Source: Vulcanisaeta sp. JCM 16161 (GTDB taxonomy: Archaea; Thermoproteota; Thermoprotei; Thermoproteales; Thermocladiaceae). From it: a DNA stretch of 64,000 bases. The stretch's first letter is position 1, and each line of letters opens with the position of its first letter. The position numbers and the translations under genes were made by a program. The stretch spans positions 62,001 through 126,000 of the forward strand of contig NZ_BBDO01000007.1 in assembly GCF_001316285.1 (NCBI RefSeq). Reading direction: 5' to 3'. Shown piece by piece: positions 30,115 through 38,669 of the stretch. Below the pieces are notes generated by a model, which did no database searches, was not told the origin of the DNA, and worked only from the letters and a program-made list of their open reading frames with translations.

Positions 30115-30440
30115 GGCATAGGCCTCACGGCCCTGCTATCCACGAAGCCCCACAGCGCGTCCCTGGCCCTCGCAACCTCAATGAATATTGAGAACTTGGC
30201 ATCAGGCGCCCTCTTGGCGTCTAGGTCCTTCAATAGTGAGTAGGCGCTGAGGAACTCACTGGTTACGTACCCCAGGGCACCACTGTCCATGCCATGCCTC
30301 CTCACGTAATCCCTGGCGAGTCCCGCAATGAATGCCTGCTCCACCTCGCTCAGGGTGTTCGGCCCAGGCGCATTAACGGCGCTGTAGGCGCCACCAACAC
30401 CCTCCTCAATCCCCCAATTATTCGTGTTCGCCGAGGCCAT
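30108..30440 (-). CDS. unknown small protein of the replicon
   Basis: 110 residues. A Gly/Asn-rich N-terminus precedes a helical part (TLSEVEQAFIAGLARDYVRR and FSIFIEVARARDALWGFV). No family recognised. Its ATG follows the GGGGTGA stop region of the upstream gene by four bases, and its stop overlaps the helicase GTG. It is therefore co-expressed with the helicase and may be a loader or origin-binding factor; that is speculation from position only. Confidence 0.65.
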   Translation of the reverse strand: MASANTNNWGIEEGVGGAYSAVNAPGPNTLSEVEQAFIAGLARDYVRRHGMDSGALGYVTSEFLSAYSLLKDLDAKRAPDAKFSIFIEVARARDALWGFVDSRAVRPMPW

Positions 30441-30443
30441 GAC

Positions 30444-30907
30444 TCACCCCTCGTTAGCCCCCATACCGAGGTGATGAGTGAGTGCCCACCTAACGTGGCG
30501 CATCAAGCACTTGAAGGCATGGTCACCAACCTCCCCATACAGCCTCCCCACATCATCGCCATTGAGTAGGTCCAGGGCAACACTGCAGTGGGGGCGCCCC
30601 TGGGTGCCGGGGAGCAGTGACTTAACGCAAATGCATGGAGCAGTCCATGTATGTACCTCTCGGGGCTGTGCCCAACGTCGTAATCGGCAACGAAGACCCA
30701 GGCCAGGCCAGGGCCGCCCGACCTAACCAGCAATGAGGCGTGGGTTACCGTGTCATAACTATCAATCACCAGTATAATCGGTGCATAGCCCTCAAACTCA
30801 TTGAGTAATTCTACGTAGAGGTCCCAACCACTTTTGCCGCAATCCCCAGAGGCAATGCACGACTCATCACCCGGCCTATCTGGGTAATCGCGGGACCGCA
30901 TCATCAA
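30444..30907 (-). CDS. possible P-loop protein of the replicon (frameshifted)
   Basis: About 154 residues. The frame opening at 30907 is natural up to about 30615, then must switch (one lost base near the CTGCTCCCC run) to read LLPGTQGRPHCSVALDLL, CLMRHVRWALTHHLG and a stop at 30444. That stop is immediately before the next ATG. An ASGDCGKSGWDLY segment resembles Walker A, and APIILVIDSYD resembles Walker B, so a small RecA-like fold is possible but unproven. The ATG at 30907 overlaps the upstream gene. Confidence 0.55.
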
Positions 30908-31464
30908 GGGTCACCACCGATGTGCCACTTCTCGTACATTGGGTACGTGCAGTGATTCGTCACGTTGCACTCAATACTCCTCCACTCATACTCAATGGCC
31001 TCGCTATACGTTACCACTTCCCTCACGCACCTCCTGTTCGGTTTACCCAGGAAGACGCGCAGCGGTTCATTGGAGAGCCAGTAGTTCTCCGCAAGTACGT
31101 TTAATCGCCTCGGTATGTAGATCGCGGGCCACCACCGGTAAGTCGTGACCCTGGCGATGAACCTATCGAGCAACTCATTACCCTCATCAACAATGATAAC
31201 CAGGACACGCACACCACGGAGCGCGCTTAGGAATTCCGACACAAAGTCATCACCCCTCAGCGGCTTAGCAATGTAGTGGTTACCATTCTTGATCAAACCA
31301 AGCCTAAGCGGTTTCCTCCTATCTAACCACTCATTTAGTACTATGTTATATAGAAGCAATAGGGCCAGTGGACGCCCAACACCAACCACGCCGCCTGGCT
31401 TAATACTATTAATCAACCCTACGATTGAGTTCCTCATGCATCCTATATCGAATATGTTGACCAT
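30904..31464 (-). CDS. first gene of the replicon operon, unknown
   Basis: 186 residues, intact. GGVVGVGRPLALLLLYN followed by VRVLVIIVDEGNELLDRF looks like a degenerate nucleotide-binding fold: a glycine-rich loop without the Walker lysine, then a hydrophobic strand ending DE. Similar patterns occur in the following gene, and the two may be diverged relatives. The C-terminus contains five cysteines (for example RSIECNVTNHC), possibly metal-binding. It starts at the ATG at 31464 with a weak TATA-like TAATTAAG about 27 bases upstream, so it probably opens the seven-gene unit. Confidence 0.65.
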   Translation of the reverse strand: MVNIFDIGCMRNSIVGLINSIKPGGVVGVGRPLALLLLYNIVLNEWLDRRKPLRLGLIKNGNHYIAKPLRGDDFVSEFLSALRGVRVLVIIVDEGNELLDRFIARVTTYRWWPAIYIPRRLNVLAENYWLSNEPLRVFLGKPNRRCVREVVTYSEAIEYEWRSIECNVTNHCTYPMYEKWHIGGDP

Positions 31465-31689
31465 ACGACGGAACCCAGGAAGGGGGCTTAATTAGAAGGG
31501 GGTCTGAATTACATCCCTAAGATAAATATCAAAAATAATCTATAAATATTTAAATAAATCTGACAATAAATCTTTTATATTTACCAAAGGATCTGGCTGC
31601 TAATTAGTAATTTAGGTAGATAAAAGACAAACCTGGCAGGACACCGTGTAAGATAATGCTTTTCCACTCCTAGGCTGAACATCGCAGTC
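31465..31689. other. AT-rich intergenic region, candidate promoter/origin of the replicon
   Basis: About 225 bases without a gene. Bases 31520-31605 are strikingly AT-rich (runs such as ATAAATATTTAAATAAAT) compared with the flanks. The region holds the probable minus-strand operon promoter (TAATTAAG at 31488-31495). An AT-rich tract upstream of a replication operon is a reasonable place for an origin, but I see no clear iterons. Confidence 0.4.
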
Positions 31690-32217
31690 CTAGTCATTGG
31701 CACGCCCAGGGAGGATTCGGGGAGCGCTATGGATAGGCTTGGTTGGTGCTGGGGTTCTTGGGGTTAATCCTAGGACTCTCGATGATGAGAGTGATGAAGT
31801 CGTTGTTGACTTTGTGGCTAGGTTGATACGTGGGTTCCTTGGTAGGGGTTTCTCTAGGGTTGTCTTTATTCCGTTTGGTTTTTGGTAGTTTTAAGGGTAG
31901 GTTCTTCGATGATGATCTTGATTATTGCCGAGATGCTCAAGTCCAGGGTTCCTGGACCTAGGGTAATCAATGAGGGGTTGAGCCCGCTGCAGGTTCTTTG
32001 CCTATTTAATTACCTGGATCATGTGATTGCCATGAGGCATCATGCCGCGGTATTCGCATTGTTGGCAGGCAAATCAGTGACTGTTATTGTTTACGATACG
32101 AAAATCATGGAGCTCATTAAAAGGTTTAGGGGAGGTGGGGTTAAGACGGTGTTCACACCTGCGGATTCATGGCGGATACCCGCGAGGGGTGAGGAACCGT
32201 TCAGGCCCAAACCCTAG
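31690..32217 (+). pseudogene. polysaccharide pyruvyl transferase, 5'-truncated and frameshifted
   Basis: Two frames joined near 31885. The first reads IGLVGAGVLGVNPR and VVVDFVARLIRGFLGRGF; the second reads NEGLSPLQVLCLF, DHVIAMRHHAAVFALLAG and VIVYDTKIMELIKRF. The D.VI..R.HA and Y..K motifs are those of the WcaK/CsaB pyruvyltransferase family, which adds ketal pyruvate to sugars. The N-terminal third is not found upstream. It lies just beyond the replicon's right side and belongs functionally to the glycan island on the left side. Confidence 0.62.
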
Positions 32218-32277
32218 TCTTCTTTATTAAGGGTAGATTTAATAATGGGGTGTTAGTTAACTAATAGGGTGTTAGTA

Positions 32278-33351
32278 ATGTTGTTTGATGATAGGCCTAA
32301 GGAGTTGAGGAGTGACTTATTTGATAGGGATAATGAGTTGAGGAGGCTTCACTCGGTGGTCTCGGAGCCGTTGGTCGTGATTACCGGTATTAGGAGGATT
32401 GGGAAGACTTCCGTGTTGAGGGTTTTCCTCAATGAGGCTGGGATTCCCTATGCGTTGATTGACGCCAGGGCCCCGTTAACGTCATATAGGGTATTGTACA
32501 CGATGTTCTCGGATGCTTTGACGCAGCTCGTTAGGCGTGGGGTGGGGAGGGATGTGCTGAGGCACATAACCGGGGTTTCAATACTGGGATTCAGCGTTTC
32601 CCTATCCTGGGAGCCAGGGGGAGGGCTCCATTGATGCGTATCCTAGATGAGGTTAATGATAGTGGTAGGGTTATCATAGCCATTGATGAGGCCCAGAACC
32701 TTAGGGGTAGGTTAGGTAATGAATTATTGTCATTAATGGCGCACTGCTACGACTACTGCAGGAACGTCACATTCATAGTAACCGGCTCCGAGGCAGGCCT
32801 ACTCAACGACTTCCTAAGGATTGATGACCCTGAGTCGCCACTCTACGGTAGGCACGTGGAGGAGGTTAGGATTGAGAGGTTTAGTAGGGAATTGTCCCTG
32901 GACTTCCTCAGGGAGGGGTTTAGGCAGGTGGGCATTAATCCACCGGTCGAGGTGCTTGAGTACGCAGTGGATAAGCTGGATGGCGTTGTTGGTTGGTTAA
33001 CCGAGTTCGGCCACAGGTGCGCAATGATTGGTGAGGCTAGGGCGTCAATAGTAGATGACGTACTTGAACTAGCCGCCAGGGCCACCATTAATGAGTTGAG
33101 CCACTTCTCCAGGGAGTACGTGACAGTCCTCGAGGCGATTGCCAAGGGCTATGAGAGGTGGGGGGAGATTAAGGGTTACCTTGAGGAGAGGAGGAAGAGG
33201 GTCATATACGATGCGGAGCTGAGGAGGTACCTAACGGCGCTTGAGAAGAGGAGCTACATAGCCAGGGTGGATAGGTAGGTACGCCATAATAGACCCGGTG
33301 GTTAAAAACGCATTAATTAAATTAAGGAGGATTAACACCGCCAAGCAATAA
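32278..33351 (+). CDS. archaeal ATPase (PF01637-like) with winged-helix C-terminus
   Basis: About 358 residues, with breaks near 32628 and 33275. Walker A ITGIRRIGKTSVLR comes early, Walker B VIIAIDEAQNLRG in the second frame, then FIVTGSEAGLL (sensor) and the GRHVEEVRIERFSRE block typical of archaeal ATPases. The C-terminus has a winged-helix-like region (YDAELRRYLTALEKRSYI), and repair of the last break adds a tail YAIIDPVVKNALIKLRR ending at 33351. I start at the ATG at 32278. It is a different family from the array at 0.5-6.5 kb. Function unknown; relatives occur with mobile and repeat-family genes. Confidence 0.78.
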
Positions 33352-33401
33352 TGCAAACAAAGTATTTTAACCACGGTAGTTGAAATCACTTGGTGTACGC
33401 C

Positions 33402-33769
33402 ATGGGTTCCGTGGCCGTTAATGCGGTTGTTCGTGGACCTGGCGGTAAGGTTAGGTTAAGGGCCTTAGTCGACACGGGCTTCTACGGCGACATCATCACC
33501 ACCCGGACAGGGTTCAGGGCCTGGGCGTGGAGTTTAGGCATGAGAGGGTTAGGAGGCTGCCCGACGGCAGGGCCGCCAGGGTTAGGTACGGTATTGGTGA
33601 GGTTGAGGTTTTGGGTGAGGTGACGGGCGGCGACATTGAGGTTTGGCCAGACCTTAAGCTACCCACGGGCGTGGACGCGCTACTGGGCGTAACCGCGCTG
33701 GAGAAGCCGGGGTTTAGGGTTGATCCAAAAACTGGGAGGCTGGAAAGGGTTGAATTATACCTCCTATAA
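33402..33769 (+). CDS. retropepsin-like (clan AA) aspartic protease, copy 1
   Basis: About 123 residues once one lost base near 33506 is restored. The first part has RLRALVDTGFYGDIITT, whose LVDTG is the catalytic Asp-Thr-Gly of retroviral-type proteases. The second part reads RVRYGIGEVEVLGEVTGG, then LLGVTALEKPGFRVDP, matching the 'LLG...L...G..vd' end of small archaeal aspartyl proteases. Such proteins act as dimers. It lies head-to-tail with a PaREP1 gene on the opposite strand. A homologous protease/PaREP1 pair follows 1.2 kb downstream. Confidence 0.68.
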
Positions 33770-33942
33770 TTGAGCCTCTGAGCATCGTTCAGCATCCTAA
33801 CCCTTCCACACAAACTTTAGCATATCGATAACCTACCCTAATAGGACCCACCTGCCCAGGTCTTCGGCTAGGGTTTACCAGCCTAGCCCTTACGAACTTA
33901 CCATGTCCAAGCACCTCAAATCGTTAATGAGGCGACGCATCA

Positions 33943-34504
33943 TTACGGCTTAACCACCTTATCAATCTCCTCCTTTAGTTCCTTTAGTGTGTTTTCGAGC
34001 TCGTCACTCCACTTTGTCCTTGGTTTAAGTTCCTCAACCCTTCTTATTAACTCCCCTATCAGCTTTACCACGGCCACCGCGGCCTCCTCCCTATCCCTGA
34101 ACTTTGATAGGGCTAGGTCTGGGTCCGGCCCGTTGTACTGGTAATCATGTAGTTCCAGGGCTGTGCTTGTGGCGAAGTATAATCCCCCATGGCCAACCTC
34201 CTCAAGCATTTGTGATAGCCTAACCATCCTCGTTGTTGGTACCCTAGCACAGCCCTATTAATCAACCATTGCCTCTCCTCCTCGGTCTTGGCCGCTTGAA
34301 TCAGTTTATCAAGCTCGAGCTCAGTAAGGCAGCCAACAAGGCCCTCCATGCCTGGAAGACCTTACCAGCAGCATCCCTAACAAGGCCCCTACCCAGGAAC
34401 TCAAGGGCCAATCTAGCCTCGATCAAGGCCTCCAAAAGCCTCGCACCCACATAATCCTCCATACTCGGCTTAGGCAAAGGCCTCTCAAGGGCTTCTGTGT
34501 TCAT
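33943..34504 (-). CDS. PaREP1 family protein, copy 2 (frameshifted)
   Basis: Read from 34504 downward. The N-terminus MNTEALERPLPKPSMEDY is identical in protein and DNA to copy 1 at 6549, diverging after about 50 bases and becoming similar again. It contains AGKVFQAWRALLAALL, then after a break near 34320 ELDKLIQAAKTEEERQWL, and after another near 34240 MVRLSQMLEEVGHGG and HDYQYNGPDPDLALSKF. About 187 residues when joined. A TTTAAAC box lies about 30 bases upstream of the start. Its close match to copy 1, 28 kb away in inverted orientation, shows dispersal or gene conversion. Confidence 0.78.
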
Positions 34505-34629
34505 TGGTGTTGTTTTGCTTGGCTTGTTTAAATGCTTGGCGTTGGGTATTGTCTCGTGGTGTGGTGGTTCATGGTTTTGATGTGTTGGGTTTCTGTAAGT
34601 CTTATTAAGGGGTTGTGGTCCTTGTTTAT

Positions 34630-35140
34630 GTGGGTTTTGTTGTTGAGTTGCCCGAGGTGCTTGTTAGGGAGTTGGTAGGTTGGGTGTTGATGTTGAGGGC
34701 TTCGTCATAGACAGCGTATTGGCCAGGCTCAGGCTGGACCCGGGCACAGAGCTCGAGGTCCACCTAGAGCTCGCCGGGAGGTTCCTTAACGAGGGTGAGG
34801 CATTGATTGATAGGGACCTGTGCGGGCCAGCGAGAAGCTTTACAGGGCGGCTGAGGAGGCTGTTAAGGCTATTGCCATCGCCCTGAACCTTGATGAGGCT
34901 AGGGCGGCGTTGGAGCAGGGTAGGTGGACTGCCGCGTTGTTGTTTAGGGCCGTGGACTCAATAAGCGATAGATTGGGAAGGGAGGAGGTCAGGCTCTGGT
35001 GGGGTAGGGCATGGTTCCTACACGTGGAGGGATTTCACGAGGTGAGGCTAAGCCAAGGCCAGGTAAGGAGGGATTTGAAGTACGTGGAGTCCCTGGTAAG
35101 GCTGGCCCAGGAATGCTACCGAGAAGGGAGTAGGAAATGA
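34630..35140 (+). CDS. PaREP1-type HEPN-like protein, second subfamily (frameshifted)
   Basis: About 170 residues with breaks near 34675 and 34820. Start taken as GTG at 34630, giving VVELPEVLVRELV then DVEGFVIDSVLARL. The core after the second break, ASEKLYRAAEEAVKAIA, followed by GRWTAALLFRAVD and WFLHVEGFHEVRL, is the characteristic PaREP1/HEPN pattern of this subfamily. It differs from copies 1-3. It is followed by a retropepsin-like gene in the same orientation 119 bases downstream. The function is not known. Confidence 0.68.
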
Positions 35141-35285
35141 ATTAGGGTGGCCTTTGGACGTGAGCGTCACAGCAGTTATATGTGCGTGGCATCACGGCTC
35201 CACCTATAAACGTTTATTGATTGCCTTGCATTTTTGTTTGTGTTGGGTTTATTAGGGGTTGTGGTTAATACCTTCAGGGAATGTT

Positions 35286-35692
35286 ATGGGCTTGGTTAGG
35301 GCTGACGTCACGCTCATAGGTGTTAAGGGTTCCAGGAGCGTTACTGCGCTCGTTGATACTGGGGCGGCTGTTACGGTGGTGGATAGGCTTTGGCCGAGGA
35401 GGTTGGGGTCGCGTACACGGGTAGGAGGAGGGCTTTGGTCACGGCGTTTGGGCATAGGGTTGAGGGTGAGGTGGCGATTATTAGGGAGCTTTTGATTGAG
35501 GGCGAGGTACTCGATTACGAGAGGGTCCTGGTCCTCGAATTAAGCGAGGGCGTTAAGGAGACACTTAGGAACGCTGGCGTGAGTGACTCGGTGATAATTG
35601 GCTTAACAACCATAGAGGCTGCGGGCTTAATACCCGACACAGTAACTGGTAGGCTTAGGAAGACCGAGGCATTCCTATTCACAACCCATTAA
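35286..35692 (+). CDS. retropepsin-like (clan AA) aspartic protease, copy 2
   Basis: About 136 residues across one break near 35395. ATG at 35286 (MGLVRADVTLIGVKG) is preferred to an upstream TTG. The catalytic motif is TALVDTGAAVTVVDR. The second part has RALVTAFGHRVEGEV, DYERVLVLELSEG and VIIGLTTIEAAGLIPD, the substrate-flap and 'IIG...LE..G' regions of clan AA. It resembles copy 1 at motif level but is clearly diverged. It is adjacent to PaREP1-type genes on both sides. Confidence 0.7.
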
Positions 35693-35724
35693 CCCGAAGC
35701 ATGCGGCAACCAACGACGCCCAAC

Positions 35725-36277
35725 CTACTTAATACTCCCTCTCAATTCGTTTAGTGCATTCTCGAGTTCGTCATTCCACTTTATTCTCGTTTTCAATTCC
35801 TCAATCCTCCTCATTAACTCCTTTATGAGTAGTTTTACGTCTATCGCGGCCTCCTGCCTATTCCTGTACTTGTTTAGTGTCGTGTCTGGTCCGTTGTATT
35901 GGTAGTTGTGTAGTTTCAGGGCTATCGCAGTTCACGGTAATACCCTGATGCCCCACCTCCTCGAGCAATTGCGATAGTGCCCTCATCCTGCTCGTGGAAT
36001 CCTCGGAACAGCCCTACCCACGAGCCACCTACGCCCCTCATCAGTTCTCACCACCTTCAGCAACTTATCAAGCACAAGCCTCAATAAGGCAAGCCAGGAA
36101 AACCCTCCAAGACCGAAACACCCTACCAGCCACATCCCTAACAAGGCCCTTGCCTAGGAACTCAGGGGCAAACCAAGCCTCAACCAAAGCCTTAAGAAGC
36201 CTCACACCAACGTAATCCTCAGTGGTTGGCTTAAGCAAGGGCTTCTCGAGGGATTCCGCATCCACAAACTTGCTCAT
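35725..36277 (-). pseudogene. PaREP1 family, decayed copy 3
   Basis: The first 69 residues (ESLEKPLLKPTTEDYVGVR and FLGKGLVRDVAGRVF) match copies 1 and 2. Then several frame changes occur: the region 35880-36060 still reads pieces such as LHNYQYNGPD and the 3' end reads a charged tail ending ELRGSIK. More breaks per length than the sequence average, plus changed conserved residues, make this likely a true pseudogene. A TATTTAAG box about 20 bases before the start is retained. Confidence 0.6.
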
Positions 36278-36523
36278 CTCATCGCTTCCTTAAATACTTA
36301 TTAATGGGATGATTCGTCCGAGAGGTTGGGGAATCAGTGTGCCCGGGCAGGGTTGCGTCGTGGGTGGAGGTGCCTGTGGTTGGGGTTGCATTATTATTAA
36401 CGGCATTTGAATGGGATGCGTTTCCTCCTTCTTACTGCCTCATGCCTTTCCCTGATTTATACGGGTTTAAATAAGTCAGGTATTGTTTTGGTGTTTGTTG
36501 ATTATTGGTACGTCATTGAGTAG

Positions 36524-36804
36524 TTAGTCCTGTGCGGTGGGTATTACGGTTATTATCCTAATCCTCTCGCCATTATGTTTAATGGATGTGTAGATTATTA
36601 TGACCGTGACATTACTACACCTATTAATTGGCATGCATAGGATGCTTTGATTATTCTGGTTTTTACGTACTCTCCATTGCATGCATGTTCTATTGCCTTT
36701 ACAATCTCCTGCCCAAAGTCGTCAATGCAGACCCCACCGGACCTGAGCTCATGAATTCTTAACCGTAGTCTCTGCTCGGCATGAACCGTCAACTCGAACA
36801 TCAT
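36524..36804 (-). CDS. DUF4258-like small protein (toxin-like fold), frameshifted
   Basis: About 93 residues from the ATG at 36804, with a break near 36640. It starts MMFELTVHAEQRLRLR, the 'HA..R...R' opening of DUF4258/BrnT-type proteins. It continues through GEYVKTRI and, in the shifted frame, NVTVIIIYTSIKHNGERIRIITVIPTAQD, with the typical final beta strands. The start lies two bases after the stop of the gene at 36807, so the two are co-transcribed. RNase-toxin activity is a family-level possibility, not shown here. Confidence 0.5.
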
Positions 36805-36806
36805 TT

Positions 36807-37250
36807 TTATCGCCAAAATACTGACCAATTGAGTACTATGCATGGTGAACAGAATTGATCCCTATAATCTGGGTAGAAGGATATGTTCGTTGGTTTAATT
36901 ATGACCTCCTTCTCACTCCCATCACCTAATTTAAGCCTCAAAACACCATCATTAACTACCTCAATCCTCTCGGCCTTGGCGGGTCGACCCATCACGATGA
37001 CCGGGTTACATTGGGGACCCGGTCTTGGCTCGTTGATCTTCGTCGAGACTAGTACGTTCACCCATATTGAGTAGTTATTCTCGTACTTAAGGACCTTAAG
37101 CACCACCGGCATTGCCGTAATCGTTAACTCCTCATCAACAACCAGGGCCTTAATGACCATGGGCTTTATCGAGACTAATAGACATACTAAGCAATGAAGC
37201 CAATCAAGAAATAAATACCTTATACCTAGTGTTATCCATGTCCTCGGCAT
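36807..37250 (-). CDS. hypothetical protein, possibly membrane-anchored
   Basis: About 147 residues from the ATG at 37250; an internal ATG at 37160 would remove the hydrophobic N-terminus. The longer form has a hydrophobic stretch (LFLDWLHCLVCLLVSI) that could be a membrane anchor, followed by a beta-rich region with DGVLRLKLGDGSEKEVIIK. No family recognised. It is immediately upstream of the DUF4258-like gene and may be its partner. Confidence 0.5.
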   Translation of the reverse strand: MPRTWITLGIRYLFLDWLHCLVCLLVSIKPMVIKALVVDEELTITAMPVVLKVLKYENNYSIWVNVLVSTKINEPRPGPQCNPVIVMGRPAKAERIEVVNDGVLRLKLGDGSEKEVIIKPTNISFYPDYRDQFCSPCIVLNWSVFWR

Positions 37251-37305
37251 CAAACACCCATGACCTATCCAGGGATACGCAATAGAAAAGGCCAATAAAC
37301 ACTGC

Positions 37306-38316
37306 CTAAGTCATCCCCAACGCCCTCTTGACGGCTTCCCTATGAAGCGGTGATTGCCAGGCCACGTATTTACCTATCCCAAGCTCTAGATCCCTCTCGG
37401 GTGGTGGGGCGTCAATCCATAGGTTGTCGTCTCGCCACTCCGGTATTTCCAGGGCTAGGTTTAGTTCGATTAACCTATTCATCAGTGGTATCCCCTCCCT
37501 ACCCATGAGCACGTCCGGATCCTCCAACGCCCTAATCAATAACTCCCTGTCATTAGGCCCTAGTGATGCTATGAATGCCCTAACGCCCTTTTTATCAATC
37601 AACTCCCTCACCACGGCATCACCATTCCAGTTATTTTCATAGAGCCTCTCGAGAATCCTCGGGTTCCCACCCGTCAGTTTCCAAACTTCCTCAAATGGCG
37701 GCTTATCGCCGGGCACTTGCTCGTACAATTGCCTAAACCCATCCCTACCCATGTTCCACATCGCTAATAAATCAGCCCATTCATGCCTACCAATCTCACG
37801 CCTCGAAACACCCTCACTCGTAGCCACAATCGTGACTATCCTCTCATAGGGCCTCGGCGGATGCTCTAAAATACCCAGGAGACCCTTAACGTATATTGCG
37901 GCCCTGTCCAGGCCTATCGCTTGGAATGCGTCGTCAATTATTATTGCGATTTTTCCACGGCCAAGGCTTATTGCCTCCCTCACAACATCAATTACCGACC
38001 AAGCAACACCACCCCAGGATAACCGCGATGTAGCCTCCCTAACCAGGTTGATTAACCTATCCCTGAGGCTTTGTACGCCAATCTCAATCGCGAACTCCTC
38101 CTCGATTGGGTTTAGGTAGATCACGTCGAAACCACGCTCCCCAAGCAACTCCACAGACTGCCTAAGCCACGCGGTTTTTCCGCAGCCCTCAGGGCCGTAG
38201 ACCACCTTCGGGAATCCAGTACCCCTATTAGCCCAATACTCAATGCGCTTAAGGGCAAGGTACCTATCGGTGAATTCAATGATTAAATTGGCGAAGCCCA
38301 GCCTAATCCTCTTCAC
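37306..38316 (-). CDS. AAA+ ATPase paralog 6 (intact, dispersed copy)
   Basis: 336 residues, intact, from GTG at 38316 (MKRIRLGFANL). It is the same family as the array at 0.5-6.5 kb: Walker A GPEGCGKTAW, Walker B IAIIIDDAF, TIVATSEG, TGGNPRILERL and the YVAWQSPLHREAV tail. It keeps TGGGCT at the position where paralogs 1 and 3 have lost a G, which gives the reference reading there. It stands alone, 31 kb from the array and on the other strand, beside PaREP1 remnants as the array also is. Confidence 0.88.
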   Translation of the reverse strand: MKRIRLGFANLIIEFTDRYLALKRIEYWANRGTGFPKVVYGPEGCGKTAWLRQSVELLGERGFDVIYLNPIEEEFAIEIGVQSLRDRLINLVREATSRLSWGGVAWSVIDVVREAISLGRGKIAIIIDDAFQAIGLDRAAIYVKGLLGILEHPPRPYERIVTIVATSEGVSRREIGRHEWADLLAMWNMGRDGFRQLYEQVPGDKPPFEEVWKLTGGNPRILERLYENNWNGDAVVRELIDKKGVRAFIASLGPNDRELLIRALEDPDVLMGREGIPLMNRLIELNLALEIPEWRDDNLWIDAPPPERDLELGIGKYVAWQSPLHREAVKRALGMT

Positions 38317-38489
38317 GGTGTAATTCCCTGCCTCCTTCCTTTTTAGCCTTTGGTATTATCCAATACGGTGCTTGGGAAGGCCTAGGCTATGCGTGTTACC
38401 ACTTATTCACTTAGATATTAAGGCCTAACGAAGTAATTACGCCTATTATGCAATGACGAAGAGCCCACTAAGCATTAGGCCTAGCGTAA

Positions 38490-38665
38490 ATAGTGTTTTA
38501 ACGCCCTGTCCGTCCATGCGTATGGTTCTACATAGCCAGCCTTCTTCATGAGCCATCTGCCTCCTCAGCCCCGGTGACCTAGTCAACTTATCGATTCCGA
38601 GCCTAAGCAGGGCAGAAAAATGCCCTCCATGCCGGGAACGCCTTATCCGTGGCATCCCTTTGACT
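38490..38665 (-). pseudogene. PaREP1 remnant
   Basis: Short minus-strand fragment reading DKAFPAWRAFF, then ALLRLGIDKLT and an EE.W region, aligned to the middle of PaREP1 (AGKAFQAWRALLAALLRLELDKLI). No start and no C-terminal half remain. Confidence 0.6.
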
Positions 38666-38669
38666 TAAG

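Noticed and set aside
24500..31700. Direct repeats as insertion-site duplication around the replicon
   Set aside because: A partial similarity (AGACAAA and CAGGACACC on both sides, near 24599 and 31625) is short and interrupted; I do not consider it sufficient.
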